Part shown: one piece after another, positions 8,079-16,611 of the stretch | Layout of the letters: each line of letters begins with the position of its first letter | Numbering within the stretch: position 1 is the first letter of the stretch | Assembly: GCA_963728475.1 (NCBI GenBank) | Contig: CAVSKL010000002.1 | Span: forward strand, 744,001 to 808,000 | Reading direction: 5' to 3' | Source: CAVSKL01 sp963728475 [NCBI: Candidatus Eiseniibacteriota bacterium] | GTDB taxonomy: Bacteria > Eisenbacteria > RBG-16-71-46 > JABDJR01 | DNA length: 64,000 nt | Position numbers and translations under genes: made by a program | Notes under the pieces: model-generated | Seen by the model: the letters and a program-made list of their open reading frames with translations, nothing else | Told to the model about the DNA's origin: nothing | Databases searched by the model: none

Positions 8079-9005
8079 ATGCCGTGTGACGTGACGGTCA
8101 TCATCCCCTGCCACAACATGCAGGACTTCGTGGGGGCGGCGGTGCGGAGCGCGCTCGAGCAGGATCCGGCCCCGCGCGAGGTGGTGGTGATCGACGACGC
8201 CTCCACCGACGGGAGCGCGGAGGCCGCCGCCGGTTCGGGGGACCGGGTCCGGATTCTCACCGGGCACGGAGAGGGGCCGGCGTCCGCCCGCAACCTGGGG
8301 ATCGCGGCCGCGACCACCGAGCACGTGGCGTTCTTGGATGCGGACGATCAGTGGTTTCCCGGTAAGCTCCGGGCTCAGCTCGAGGCGATCGAGCGCCCCG
8401 GGGTGGGAGTGGCCTACACCGACTACGTCCGCGGCGAGAGCCTGGAGACGGCCTCCTCCCCCCGGCTCGCCCAATACTCCCGGGCCGGAGAGGGATGGGT
8501 GTTCAGCCGGCTCCTCCGGCAGAACTTCATCCTCACCTCGTCGGTCCTCGCCCGCCGCTCCCTCCTCGTCCGGTGCGGCCTGTTCAACCCGCATCTCCTG
8601 GGCTGCGAGGACATCGAGCTCTGGCTGCGGGCGGCCCGCCGCACCGAGTTCGCCCGGGTGAACGGGGTGTACGCGTTCAAGCGCGACCATCCCGGAAACC
8701 TCACCCGGAGTCCGGGCTTCGCTTTCGACCAGGTGCACCGGTGGCACGTGCTCCTCGCCGTGCATCTGGACGCAGATCCGGCGGATCGCCGGTTCATGCT
8801 GGCCGAGCTGGCCGAGGCGGAGTACGAGGCGGGCCGGCACGCCCTGCGGCTCGTGCAGCCCGCCGCCGCCCGGGCCCACCTGGGACGGGCGCTTCGTTCG
8901 GGCGCCCGCGGCTGGCGCGCCCTGCCCTGGTGGATGGCCGCCCATCTCCCCGCCTCGACCCTGGCCGGCCTCCGCTCACGGCGAAGCGAGGGCCCCGGCG
9001 CCTGA
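8079..9005 (+). CDS. Family 2 glycosyltransferase
   Basis: This 308-residue protein has the GT-A fold pattern of family 2 glycosyltransferases: VTVIIPCHN at the N-terminus, the nucleotide-binding VVIDDASTDGS around residue 45, the metal-binding DADDQW near residue 85 and GCEDIELWLRA near 180, where the ED is the usual catalytic-base region. It would transfer a sugar from a nucleotide donor onto the growing EPS unit or another acceptor. GAGGA lies five bases before the ATG. It is the only plus-strand gene inside the EPS block and ends in a strong hairpin, so it is a separate transcription unit. The acceptor and sugar cannot be told from sequence. Confidence 0.92.
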   Translation: MPCDVTVIIPCHNMQDFVGAAVRSALEQDPAPREVVVIDDASTDGSAEAAAGSGDRVRILTGHGEGPASARNLGIAAATTEHVAFLDADDQWFPGKLRAQLEAIERPGVGVAYTDYVRGESLETASSPRLAQYSRAGEGWVFSRLLRQNFILTSSVLARRSLLVRCGLFNPHLLGCEDIELWLRAARRTEFARVNGVYAFKRDHPGNLTRSPGFAFDQVHRWHVLLAVHLDADPADRRFMLAELAEAEYEAGRHALRLVQPAAARAHLGRALRSGARGWRALPWWMAAHLPASTLAGLRSRRSEGPGA

Positions 9006-9018
9006 GCGCCGGGGCCCT
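8989..9018. terminator. Strong bidirectional hairpin terminator containing the GT2 stop codon in its loop
   Basis: AGGGCCCCGGCGC (8989-9001) pairs perfectly with 9006-9018 around a four-base loop CTGA, whose TGA is the stop codon of the GT2 gene. The 13-bp GC-rich stem lies between convergent genes (GT2 on plus, GH-like protein on minus). No T-run follows on either strand, so it may work as a bidirectional or mRNA-stabilising hairpin rather than a classic intrinsic terminator. Confidence 0.65.
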
Positions 9019-9086
9019 TGGAGATCGCGAAGAGGAAACGGAACGGAGCGCCGGGAACCGGCCGCCCCTCGAAAACCCGCGTGCGG

Positions 9087-10958
9087 CTAGGGCAACTGGC
9101 CGATCTGGAAGGTGAAGCGGGCGGCGTCCCCGCTGGGGTCCCCACTCCCCACCGCATCCCCGTTGCCGTCGAGGTACGCGCCCTCGGTATCCTGCAGCGC
9201 CCCCGAGAGCACCGCGGTGACCGTCTCTCCGGCCAGGAAGGGATGGGCCGGAGTGAACACCAGCCGCAGGCCTCCCTCTTCCAGGTTCACCCCCCCACCC
9301 ATCCATCCGCTCGCCGACCCGTTCACCGTGAGGATCCCGGGGAGCAGGCTGGTCAGATTCGCGGGCTTGGTGAGATAGAACCGGATCTGGCTTCCCGCCG
9401 GCACCAGGGTCGCCCCCACCTCGGGCTCGGTCTTGAGGATCCCGAAAGCGGCGGCGGGATCCGGAGGCACGATGTCGTTGGACGGCGGCGCGGGGGGCGG
9501 GGGAAGAACGGTGCCGGTGCCCGGGTCGCCCAGGAGCACCGCCCCCTGGCCGTTGCGCAGGGACAGCTGGTCGGAGGCCAGGCTCACCAACCCGTCGGAG
9601 GAGATCCGGCCCATCGCGTTCGGGAGCGTGACGGTGACCGAGGTCTGGGGGGTGATGTCCTGGTTCCAATCGCCCCGGGGCCTCACCAGCACCAATCCGT
9701 TCTGGTAGGGCCGGGCCCAGATCACGTAGGGATTCCCCACGGGATCGACCCCCTCGGTCAACCGGTAGGGCGGGCCGGTCGGATCCCCCAGCTGCTGGTC
9801 GGCCTTGTCCACCGCGGGACACCAGGTGAGGGTGTCCCAACCCGCGGCGGACGGATTGACCGTCCCCTCCAGGAAAAGCAGGGTCTGGTCGGACCGGGTG
9901 GCCAAGAACCAGGCGAGGCTCCCCATCATCGCCTCGGAATAGCTATAGGACCCCGCGCGTCCCGGCGCCTCGGTCACCACCAGCGAGAGCTGGAAGCTGG
10001 TGATGCCCGCGTCCGCGGCCAGCTTGTCCCTCCGGTAAGCCTCGCCCACCATGTCCACCCCGAAATTGCGTACGGGATTGTACTGAAACTCCATGCTCAG
10101 CACGTCGCACACGTCGCGGGTCACGTAGTCGTCGGTCCACACGTTGGCCACGTTGATCATGATCAGCTTGTGCTGGCGGTCGGGGGTCCAGTCCTGGGAG
10201 CTGCGCAGGGTGTCCTTCAGGGCGGAGAGGAACGGCCCCAGATTCTGGTTCCAGTGCCAGTCCTCGAAGGCGGAGCTCGCGACCTCGGGATGGTTGGGGG
10301 CCTCGCGGACGTGCCCGCCGGAGACGATCTCGCCGGTGTTGTAGATCTGGGCGGCAGAGTTGTCGAGGAACACGCCGTCGGCGTAGAGGTTGGTCCCCTT
10401 GAACGGCTGGCCGAAGGCCATGTTCAGGATGACTTCCTTGTTGAGCTCCATCCCCCGGGGAGTGGAAAAGTTCACCACGCGGCGGGAAAGGTCCTTGTAG
10501 TAGACCGGGATCCGGGCGTCGGCGGGATTGACGGCGCTCCCGCCCCCCCAGCCGGGCACCAGGATGGTATCCCCCTGGAGCACGGTACGGGTGTCGTCCC
10601 AGTAATGGAGGAAGGCATCCTCCACGTTCCACCCCTTGGCCGAGGCCAGGGAGTTCAACGCCTGGTTCTCGGAGTCGGTGGCGGTTACGTAGTTGTCGGT
10701 TCCCGAGTTGTAGGCGAACCACTTGAAATCGGGATTGCGCGTCTTGATGGCCTGGGCATCGCTCCCGTAATCCAGCCCGGTGACCCCCACCTGGTACCGC
10801 TGGGCCACCAGGTCCTGCACCTGGGAATTCGGCGCGGGGACGTAGTAGACAACCGCATGCCGCGGCGGGCTCGCCGCAACCTCGCTCGTGCAAAATACCG
10901 CCCCCATCGCCGCCGCCGCCACCCCGGCGGCAAGGGATACCCTCCATCCGTGTCTCAT
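9087..10958 (-). CDS. Secreted glycoside-hydrolase-like protein (GHL15-like) with C-terminal Ig-like domain
   Basis: This 623-residue protein has a signal peptide (residues 8-31) and a large domain (about 38-480) with the look of the hypothetical glycosyl hydrolase GHL15 group: an early YYVPAP start, LYADGVFLDN with the conserved acid pair region, and long aromatic-rich segments. After a proline-rich linker (about 485-500) comes a Big_5/SbsA-like Ig domain to the end. It may trim or bind the exported polysaccharide. I chose the ATG at 10958, with AGGAGGAG upstream and the signal peptide right after. An in-frame ATG at 11042 overlaps the GT4 stop as ATGA and also has a ribosome site, but would put 28 residues before the signal. 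Function is inferred; no catalytic residue is certain. Confidence 0.75.
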   Translation of the reverse strand: MRHGWRVSLAAGVAAAAMGAVFCTSEVAASPPRHAVVYYVPAPNSQVQDLVAQRYQVGVTGLDYGSDAQAIKTRNPDFKWFAYNSGTDNYVTATDSENQALNSLASAKGWNVEDAFLHYWDDTRTVLQGDTILVPGWGGGSAVNPADARIPVYYKDLSRRVVNFSTPRGMELNKEVILNMAFGQPFKGTNLYADGVFLDNSAAQIYNTGEIVSGGHVREAPNHPEVASSAFEDWHWNQNLGPFLSALKDTLRSSQDWTPDRQHKLIMINVANVWTDDYVTRDVCDVLSMEFQYNPVRNFGVDMVGEAYRRDKLAADAGITSFQLSLVVTEAPGRAGSYSYSEAMMGSLAWFLATRSDQTLLFLEGTVNPSAAGWDTLTWCPAVDKADQQLGDPTGPPYRLTEGVDPVGNPYVIWARPYQNGLVLVRPRGDWNQDITPQTSVTVTLPNAMGRISSDGLVSLASDQLSLRNGQGAVLLGDPGTGTVLPPPPAPPSNDIVPPDPAAAFGILKTEPEVGATLVPAGSQIRFYLTKPANLTSLLPGILTVNGSASGWMGGGVNLEEGGLRLVFTPAHPFLAGETVTAVLSGALQDTEGAYLDGNGDAVGSGDPSGDAARFTFQIGQLP

Positions 10959-11038
10959 GTAGCTCCTCCTGCTGCCGGGATCCATCGGTCCAGTCCCGCC
11001 ATGTAAAATGCAGGAAGCATGCCATGGCGTGTAGAACG

Positions 11039-12259
11039 TCATTGCAGCTCCTCGTGTCCGGGCGGTAGTCCTGCCGCCACCCGGACGTAGATCTCCTCGA
11101 TGCGTCGCAGCCGGTGCGTGAAGGAAAACCGGGAGACCGCGCGGGCGCGGGCGGAGCGGGCCAGCTCGTCCGCGCGCTCCGGCCGGTCGCAGAGAAGCGC
11201 GATGGCCCCGGCCAGCGCCGCCGGGTCTCCGGGGGGAACGAGGAGCGCCTCCTCGCCGTCCCGCACCATCTCCCCCACCCCGCCCACCGGCGTGGCCACG
11301 ATCGGCCGCTCCATGGCCATGGCCTCGAGCAGTGTGTTGGGCATTCCCTCGGTGCGGGAGCTCAGCACGAATACCTCGAAAGCGCCATAGAGTTCCTGAA
11401 GGTCTCCGCGCTGACCCAGGAAATGGACCCGGCTTCTCACCCCGAGTTCCCCGGCCAGCGCCAGGAGGGATGCGCGCTCGGGTCCGTCCCCCACCAGGAC
11501 CAGGTCCAGGTCGGGATGCGCGGGCGCGATCTGCGTGAATGCACGGATCAGGGTGGGCACGTCCTTGTCGATGGAGAGCCGCCCCACCGTGCCGACGAAG
11601 CGGCGCCCGGAGGGGAGCCCCGGTGGGAGCGCCCCCCGGGTCCGGGGGCGCCATTGTTCCACGTCGATCGCGTTGGGAAGGATCTCCAGGCGCTCGCGCC
11701 GGAACCCGACGCCGCGCAGTTCCCGCGCGGTGTGCTCGGAGACCGCGATCACGGTCGGGTAGAGCCGGAGCACCCGGCGGTCGAGCGCGTTGTAGAAACG
11801 ATGCCACTTCCCGAGGGGACTGGACCAGCCGTGCGCGGTGGCCATGAGCCGGAGTCCGGGCACCGTCCGGGCGAGGACGAGGCCGAGGAAGTCGGTCTTG
11901 AAATCGTGGGTGTGGAGCACCCGGCACCGGTGGCGGATGAGCAGGCGGCGCATCCACCCGATCACGAACGGATCGAGGCGGGCGCGGTCGGCCACCCGCA
12001 CGATCTCCACCCCCGCCCGCCGCGCCACCTCCTCCACTCCCTCGAGCGGATCGCCGGGGGCGGCGAGATAGATGGGAATCACCCGCACCCGCGCCGGGTC
12101 GTGGGCGGCGGCGGAGAAGAGGATCGTCTTCTCGGGTCCGCCTCCCGTGGTGTGGGACTGGCGGAATTCCGCCACCACCACCGGGCCCCCCGTCCCCGGC
12201 GCGGGGCCCGGCCCCCCGGGTCCCGAGGCTCCGCCGTCCCGCGCGGCCTCAGGCGGCAT
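11039..12259 (-). CDS. Family 4 glycosyltransferase
   Basis: This 406-residue enzyme has the two Rossmann halves of a GT-B fold. The C-terminal half shows the GT4 signatures VGTVGRLSIDKDVPTLIRAF, VGDGPERASL and the donor-binding SRTEGMPNTLLEAMAMERPIVATPVGG with the E-x7-E pattern. The N-terminal half carries a glycine-rich acceptor loop (HTTGGGPEKT). It would act on the cytoplasmic face to add a sugar to the lipid-linked EPS unit. The start overlaps the end of the upstream GT2 by 11 bp. The first 25 residues are low-complexity Gly/Pro and may be a leader, so a later start is possible. Confidence 0.92.
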   Translation of the reverse strand: MPPEAARDGGASGPGGPGPAPGTGGPVVVAEFRQSHTTGGGPEKTILFSAAAHDPARVRVIPIYLAAPGDPLEGVEEVARRAGVEIVRVADRARLDPFVIGWMRRLLIRHRCRVLHTHDFKTDFLGLVLARTVPGLRLMATAHGWSSPLGKWHRFYNALDRRVLRLYPTVIAVSEHTARELRGVGFRRERLEILPNAIDVEQWRPRTRGALPPGLPSGRRFVGTVGRLSIDKDVPTLIRAFTQIAPAHPDLDLVLVGDGPERASLLALAGELGVRSRVHFLGQRGDLQELYGAFEVFVLSSRTEGMPNTLLEAMAMERPIVATPVGGVGEMVRDGEEALLVPPGDPAALAGAIALLCDRPERADELARSARARAVSRFSFTHRLRRIEEIYVRVAAGLPPGHEELQ

Positions 12260-13385
12260 CGCGCGTCCTCCGCCCCCGGGACCAGCGCCCGGGGCGGCGC
12301 CCCACCGCGGCCAGGAGGGCGGTCCCCAGGGCCAGGGCGCCCGCCGCCGGGGCCTCGGTGAGGACGCGCCGGAACCGCAGGCCGTACCAACCGAACCCCG
12401 ACACCAGGAGGCCGGCGGCCAGCGCCGCCAGGAGGGTTCCCACCCAGATCCGGAACGGCCCCCCCACGATCATGTCCAGCAGCGCCCCCGCGGCCAGAAG
12501 CGCCAGCCACTGCGACCGCGCGTCCACGAACGCGGCCAAAGGAAGCTCCGCCCCCCGGGCCCCCAGCGATCCGGCGGTGCGGAGCGCTCCCGCTATCACG
12601 CCGGCGAGGCCCGCGGAGGTCCAGCGGCGGCGCTGGGCCCACCGCTCCCCCACCGTTCCCGGGGGCGCGGTCACCACCTCCAGCGCGTCGTCGCACCGCA
12701 CCCGCACCCCGGCGCGGAGGAAGGCCAGACCCTGCTCGCGGTCCTCGGTCAGGCCTTCTCCCGACCACGGGGACCGGGCCAGGGCGCCGCGCCCGAGCAG
12801 CATGCCGGTTCCCCGGAGAAAGGCGGGAAGCCCCAGCCGTTCGCGTCCCCGGTGGAAGATCCGGTTCTCCCAGCGGGAGAGGAACTCGTAGACCAGACCG
12901 CGCTCCCCCGGGGGTACCCGGAGCGAGACCAGGGTCTGCACCGCCTCCTCCGGCCGCATCGAGACCGCGGCCAGGAAGCCCGCCGCGATCCGGCAGTCCG
13001 CGTCCACCACCAGGACCGCATCCCACCCCCGGGGTTCGAGCGCCCGCAGGCCCGCGGCCAGCGCCGCCGCCTTGCCAGGCCGGCCCCCGCTCCGCACCAG
13101 AACCTCGGCGCCGCCGGCGCGGGCGCGTTCGGCGGTGGCGTCGCCGCAGCGGTCCGCCACCACCAGCACCGCCGCCGGGGGGCGGGTCTGGCCGCGAAGG
13201 TCGGAGAGGATGCCCCCGATCCACGCCTCCTCGTCGTGGGCGGGGATCAGCACCGCCACCGCGGGCGCCGGGCCTCTCCGCGGCCGGGCCGGGAAGCGCG
13301 AAGCGGCGGCCAGCACTCCCAGATAGAGCGCGGCGCAGCTCGGCCCGGCCAGGAGAAGCGCTTCCACCGCGAGCGCCAGGGACAC
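12249..13385 (-). CDS. Membrane-associated family 2 glycosyltransferase
   Basis: This 378-residue protein has a membrane helix at the start (residues 2-25), then a GT2 domain: VAVLIPAHDEE, VLVVADRCGDAT, the metal-binding VLVVDADCR and a QRRRWTSAG motif near residue 270, the Q-x-x-R-W pattern of processive or membrane GT2 enzymes. Two or three membrane helices follow, up to residue 360. Such proteins can polymerise sugars or transfer them to undecaprenyl carriers. The start is a GTG at 13385 behind GAGGG, 8 bp after the polymerase gene. It sits in the long EPS operon. The substrate is unknown. Confidence 0.9.
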   Translation of the reverse strand: MSLALAVEALLLAGPSCAALYLGVLAAASRFPARPRRGPAPAVAVLIPAHDEEAWIGGILSDLRGQTRPPAAVLVVADRCGDATAERARAGGAEVLVRSGGRPGKAAALAAGLRALEPRGWDAVLVVDADCRIAAGFLAAVSMRPEEAVQTLVSLRVPPGERGLVYEFLSRWENRIFHRGRERLGLPAFLRGTGMLLGRGALARSPWSGEGLTEDREQGLAFLRAGVRVRCDDALEVVTAPPGTVGERWAQRRRWTSAGLAGVIAGALRTAGSLGARGAELPLAAFVDARSQWLALLAAGALLDMIVGGPFRIWVGTLLAALAAGLLVSGFGWYGLRFRRVLTEAPAAGALALGTALLAAVGRRPGRWSRGRRTRDAA

Positions 13386-13393
13386 CCCGGCCC

Positions 13394-14851
13394 TCAGGCT
13401 TCCGCCGGGGGCGAAGCCGGCCGGTCCAGGTGGAGCCGGTAGATGGCGAGGCCGATGGCTCCGAACATGTACCAGGTGGATCGGAACAGGCTGTGGCCGA
13501 AGATCCCCGACACGATGAGGACCAGCAGTCCCCCGAACACCGCCTGCAGGAGCGCCGACTCGTAGGCCCAGGTAGGGCCGCGGATGGCCACCAGGCGGGC
13601 GACCTTGCGGTTGAGCTTGAGGATCTGGCCGAGGAATCCGAAGAAGGCGATCCCCCCCACCAGGCCCAGCTCCGCGAACGTCTGCACGTAGAGGCTGTGG
13701 GCCTCGAGCCAGTTGCGCTGGCCGGGCGGGGAATAGGCCATGGCGTGCGCGGTCCCGAAGCACCCGGCCCCCACTCCGAACAGGGGCCGGTCCGCGATCA
13801 TCTCGAGCCCCACCTTCCAGGCGTCCAGCCGTCCCTGGGACGAGCCGTCGATTTGGCCTTCGGTGGCCTTGAAGATGGTCGAGTACCGTTTCTTGTACTG
13901 GTTCGGCAGCACCGCCACCGCCACCGTGATCGCCACCACCGCCAGCATCATCCACCGCACCCGGTAGCGCGAGGTCCAGATGAGGAAGCCGACCGCGCTC
14001 ACCAGCCCCAGGAGCGAGGCCCGGGAGCCGGTGAGAAAGATCGTCCATACCGAGAGCATGAGGCAGCCGCCGAGGACCAGCTTCCGCCACCCCGAGCGTT
14101 CGTACCTGGCCAGGAGCAGATAGAGCGGCACGGTGGAGGCGAGCGTGGTGCCCAGGTTGTTGGGGTCGCCGCCGGCGCTGGTCTGCCCCACCGCCCGGTC
14201 GATTCCCTGGGCGAACACGTAGCTGCCGGAGTAGTAGGCCTTGACCGCGGAAAACGCGATGTAGGCCACCAGGAGCCCGTAGGTCCAGATGAAGATCTGC
14301 ATCCGCTTCCGGGTGCCGATGAGCTGGACCACCATGATGTAGAAGGCCACGATCTTCAGCATTTCCACCAGCCGGTCCGCCGACCATCCCACCCAGTACG
14401 AGGACGGGATGGAGAGAAGCACTCCGGCCAGGAAGGCGAACAGCCACTTGGTCTGGCGGGACGCGTCCAGGAAGATCATCCCCTCGCGCCGGTACATGTC
14501 GAAGGCGAGGCTGAGGAGCGTGATCGCGCCCACGATGCGCTCGAGGTGAAGCGGGGCCAGGATCGGGTTGAGCTCGCCGGGCCGGAGCAGGTAGACCACG
14601 GTGTAGAGGAGCAGTCCGAGGTACGGGCGGGCCAGGATGACCACCACCCCCGCGGCGCCGGCCAGCGCGCCGAACAGGAAGACGGCGGGGACGTACACCA
14701 GGGCCAGCCCGAGGAGCCCGGAGAAGACCGCGATCCCCACCAGGGTGAGCAAGGTGCGAAGCCCGCGCCCGGTGGCGGCGATGCCGCCCTCGGCGCGGGG
14801 CCCGGTGGCCGGGGCGGGAGCGGTGGGCCGGAAGGGGCTTTGGTCAGGCAC
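13394..14851 (-). CDS. O-antigen ligase/polymerase family membrane protein (Wzy-like)
   Basis: This 485-residue protein has about 12 membrane helices and a large periplasmic loop (about residues 305-375) with GRLDAWKVGLEMIADRPLFGVGAGCFG and LEAHSLYVQTFAELG, the Wzy_C/O-antigen ligase signature in which the Arg and His residues are conserved. In exosortase loci such proteins are thought to polymerise the EPS repeat unit on the outer face of the inner membrane. It starts with GTG, overlapping the GT2 gene upstream by 8 bp. The Pro/Ala-rich first 25 residues are probably cytoplasmic. Confidence 0.93.
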   Translation of the reverse strand: MPDQSPFRPTAPAPATGPRAEGGIAATGRGLRTLLTLVGIAVFSGLLGLALVYVPAVFLFGALAGAAGVVVILARPYLGLLLYTVVYLLRPGELNPILAPLHLERIVGAITLLSLAFDMYRREGMIFLDASRQTKWLFAFLAGVLLSIPSSYWVGWSADRLVEMLKIVAFYIMVVQLIGTRKRMQIFIWTYGLLVAYIAFSAVKAYYSGSYVFAQGIDRAVGQTSAGGDPNNLGTTLASTVPLYLLLARYERSGWRKLVLGGCLMLSVWTIFLTGSRASLLGLVSAVGFLIWTSRYRVRWMMLAVVAITVAVAVLPNQYKKRYSTIFKATEGQIDGSSQGRLDAWKVGLEMIADRPLFGVGAGCFGTAHAMAYSPPGQRNWLEAHSLYVQTFAELGLVGGIAFFGFLGQILKLNRKVARLVAIRGPTWAYESALLQAVFGGLLVLIVSGIFGHSLFRSTWYMFGAIGLAIYRLHLDRPASPPAEA

Positions 14852-15947
14852 GGGCGGCCTCCTCCTCCCCCACCGGATGCGGAGGAGGGCCAGGGGCCCC
14901 CGGCCGGAACCGCGGCGCTTCCAGGAGGCCGCGCCAGAAGCCCAGGAGGAGCCCGGCGTGGATGGCCGGGAACACCGCGGCCAGACGCGCCGATTCCGCC
15001 GGGGAGCGTCCGAGGCGCACGCTCTCGAAGATCACCGGGCCGGCCCAGGCCAGGGCCAGGACCGCGGCGGCCGCGCCCGCCGCCCTGAACCGTCCCGCCG
15101 CCGCCAGCGCCGGCGGGATGAGCGCGGCCAGGGTGAGCGCGAGCAGCACCACCGGGGCGGTGTCCGGATGCCGGGCGAACAGACGTCCCCGTCCGCGTCC
15201 GTAGCGCCGCATCTGGGCGAAGAGCGCGCGCACCGAGTCCCGCGGCCGGTACCGCACGGCAAGATCGGGGTGCACGTAGGCCGCCCCCCCGTTGCGGGCC
15301 AGGCGGTGGTTGAACTCCACGTCCTCGCAGGCGTCGAACCGCTCGTCGTACCCCCCCAGTGCCTTCCAGGCCCCGCGGCGGTAAGCCGCTCCGGCCGAGC
15401 GGGGATCGGTGAATCCGGCGCGGGCGCCGTAGATGTCGGAGCCGGGATTGTGCCCCAGCCGCGATGCCCGGGCGGCGGCGATCGCCCATCCCCAGGGCCC
15501 CGGGTTCCCCGCGGTCAGGGGCTGGGGCCGGCACAGGCAATCCGCCCCGGTCGACTCGAAAAGCTCGAGCAGCCGCTTCAGGTAGTCGGTCCGGGGAAGC
15601 GAGCAGTGGCCGTCGAGGAACACCACGTAGTCTCCGCGGGAGGCGCGCAGCCCGACGTTCCGTCCCGGTCCGCTCCGCCGGCCCGGATTGTCGAGCAGGC
15701 GCAGCGCGGGCCATCCCCGGGACCGCTCGAGCACCAGGTCCCGGGTGCCGTCCCGGGACCCGCCGTCGGCGACCAGGACCTCCATCGCTTCCCCGGGGAG
15801 TTCCTGCTCGCGCAACTGGTCGAGAAGCGCGCCCAGATCACGGGCCTCGTCGAGCACCGGAAGGATCACGGAAAGGCGCGGAGCCCCGCCGTCACCGGGC
15901 CCGGAAGGGTCAAGCGTCCTTCCGCTCCCTGGTGTGTCCATAGCCAT
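14844..15947 (-). CDS. Family 2 glycosyltransferase (ExoA-like)
   Basis: This 367-residue protein has a GT2 domain (about residues 24-245) with LSVILPVLDEARD, VLVADGGSRDGT, VVFLDGHCSL in place of the usual DxD, and a late FDACEDVEFNHRL. C-terminal hydrophobic helices (about 265-335) place it on the inner membrane. The pattern resembles ExoA-type succinoglycan transferases. It overlaps the tyrosine kinase gene by 38 bp at its start; an ATG two codons later is an equally good start. It is part of the long EPS operon and would extend the lipid-linked unit. The donor sugar is unknown. Confidence 0.9.
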   Translation of the reverse strand: MAMDTPGSGRTLDPSGPGDGGAPRLSVILPVLDEARDLGALLDQLREQELPGEAMEVLVADGGSRDGTRDLVLERSRGWPALRLLDNPGRRSGPGRNVGLRASRGDYVVFLDGHCSLPRTDYLKRLLELFESTGADCLCRPQPLTAGNPGPWGWAIAAARASRLGHNPGSDIYGARAGFTDPRSAGAAYRRGAWKALGGYDERFDACEDVEFNHRLARNGGAAYVHPDLAVRYRPRDSVRALFAQMRRYGRGRGRLFARHPDTAPVVLLALTLAALIPPALAAAGRFRAAGAAAAVLALAWAGPVIFESVRLGRSPAESARLAAVFPAIHAGLLLGFWRGLLEAPRFRPGAPGPPPHPVGEEEAARA

Positions 15948-16611
15948 ACTCGTGGTAATAGGGGGAGTTGTAGTAGTCGGGGGCGGCTTCGCGCGCGTTT
16001 CCCACCACCAGGCCCAGGATGTTCCCGCCCATCCCCAGGCAGAGTTCGCGGGCCCGCCGCAGGTGCGGACGGGGAGTCTTGCCCGCCATCACCACCAGGA
16101 GGATCCCGTCGGAGAGGGGCACCAGGCCGGCGGCATCGGCCACCGGGACCAGCGGCGGCGTATCCAGGAAGATGATGTCGTAGCGCTCGCGGATCTCGGC
16201 CACGGTGGCGTCGAGGGCGGGCGAATCGAGCAGGATCCCCGGCCGCTCCGGTGAGGCCCCGGACGGCAGCACGTCCAGGCTCGGGAGTTCCGTGCTCCGG
16301 GTCGCTTCGGCCAGGGAGCAGGTTCCCGAGAGGACCTCGGTCAGGCCCGGCCCCGGCTCCAGCCCGAAGAGCTGCCCCAGCTGCGGACGGCGGAAATCGA
16401 AGTCCACCGCGAGCACCTTCCGGTCGGGATGGAGAGCGGTGGTGGTGGCCAGGTACGCGGTGGTGGTGGTCTTCCCTTCTCCGCCCACCGCGCTGGTGAC
16501 CAGGATCACCTTCAGGTTCTCCTTGCGGGCCTGGCGCCAGAGCCGGGACTGGAGCTTGCGCACCTCGGTGGCCACCGGCCAGTCGCGGTGTACGGCGTCG
16601 AGGACTCTCAT
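15910..16611 (-). CDS. Tyrosine autokinase of the EPS locus (CpsD/Wzc kinase domain)
   Basis: This 233-residue protein is a stand-alone bacterial tyrosine kinase. It has a Walker A GGEGKTTTT (residues 43-51), Walker A-prime VLAVDFDFRRP (about 66-76) and Walker B IIFLDTPP (about 145). The C-terminus holds a tyrosine cluster, DYYNSPYYHEYGYGH with six tyrosines, the expected site of autophosphorylation. It would control polymer length and export together with the membrane chain-length protein encoded just upstream, whose stop overlaps its start as ATGA. Separate membrane and kinase parts are typical of Gram-positive CpsC/CpsD and of exosortase loci, unlike the fused Wzc of enterobacteria. Confidence 0.95.
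   Translation of the reverse strand: MRVLDAVHRDWPVATEVRKLQSRLWRQARKENLKVILVTSAVGGEGKTTTTAYLATTTALHPDRKVLAVDFDFRRPQLGQLFGLEPGPGLTEVLSGTCSLAEATRSTELPSLDVLPSGASPERPGILLDSPALDATVAEIRERYDIIFLDTPPLVPVADAAGLVPLSDGILLVVMAGKTPRPHLRRARELCLGMGGNILGLVVGNAREAAPDYYNSPYYHEYGYGHTRERKDA

Noticed and set aside
13020-13224. Alternative minus-strand frame reaching 13224 within the GT2 gene
   Set aside because: Its text is Gly/Arg-rich without motifs, while the overlapping frame shows the complete GT2 signatures.
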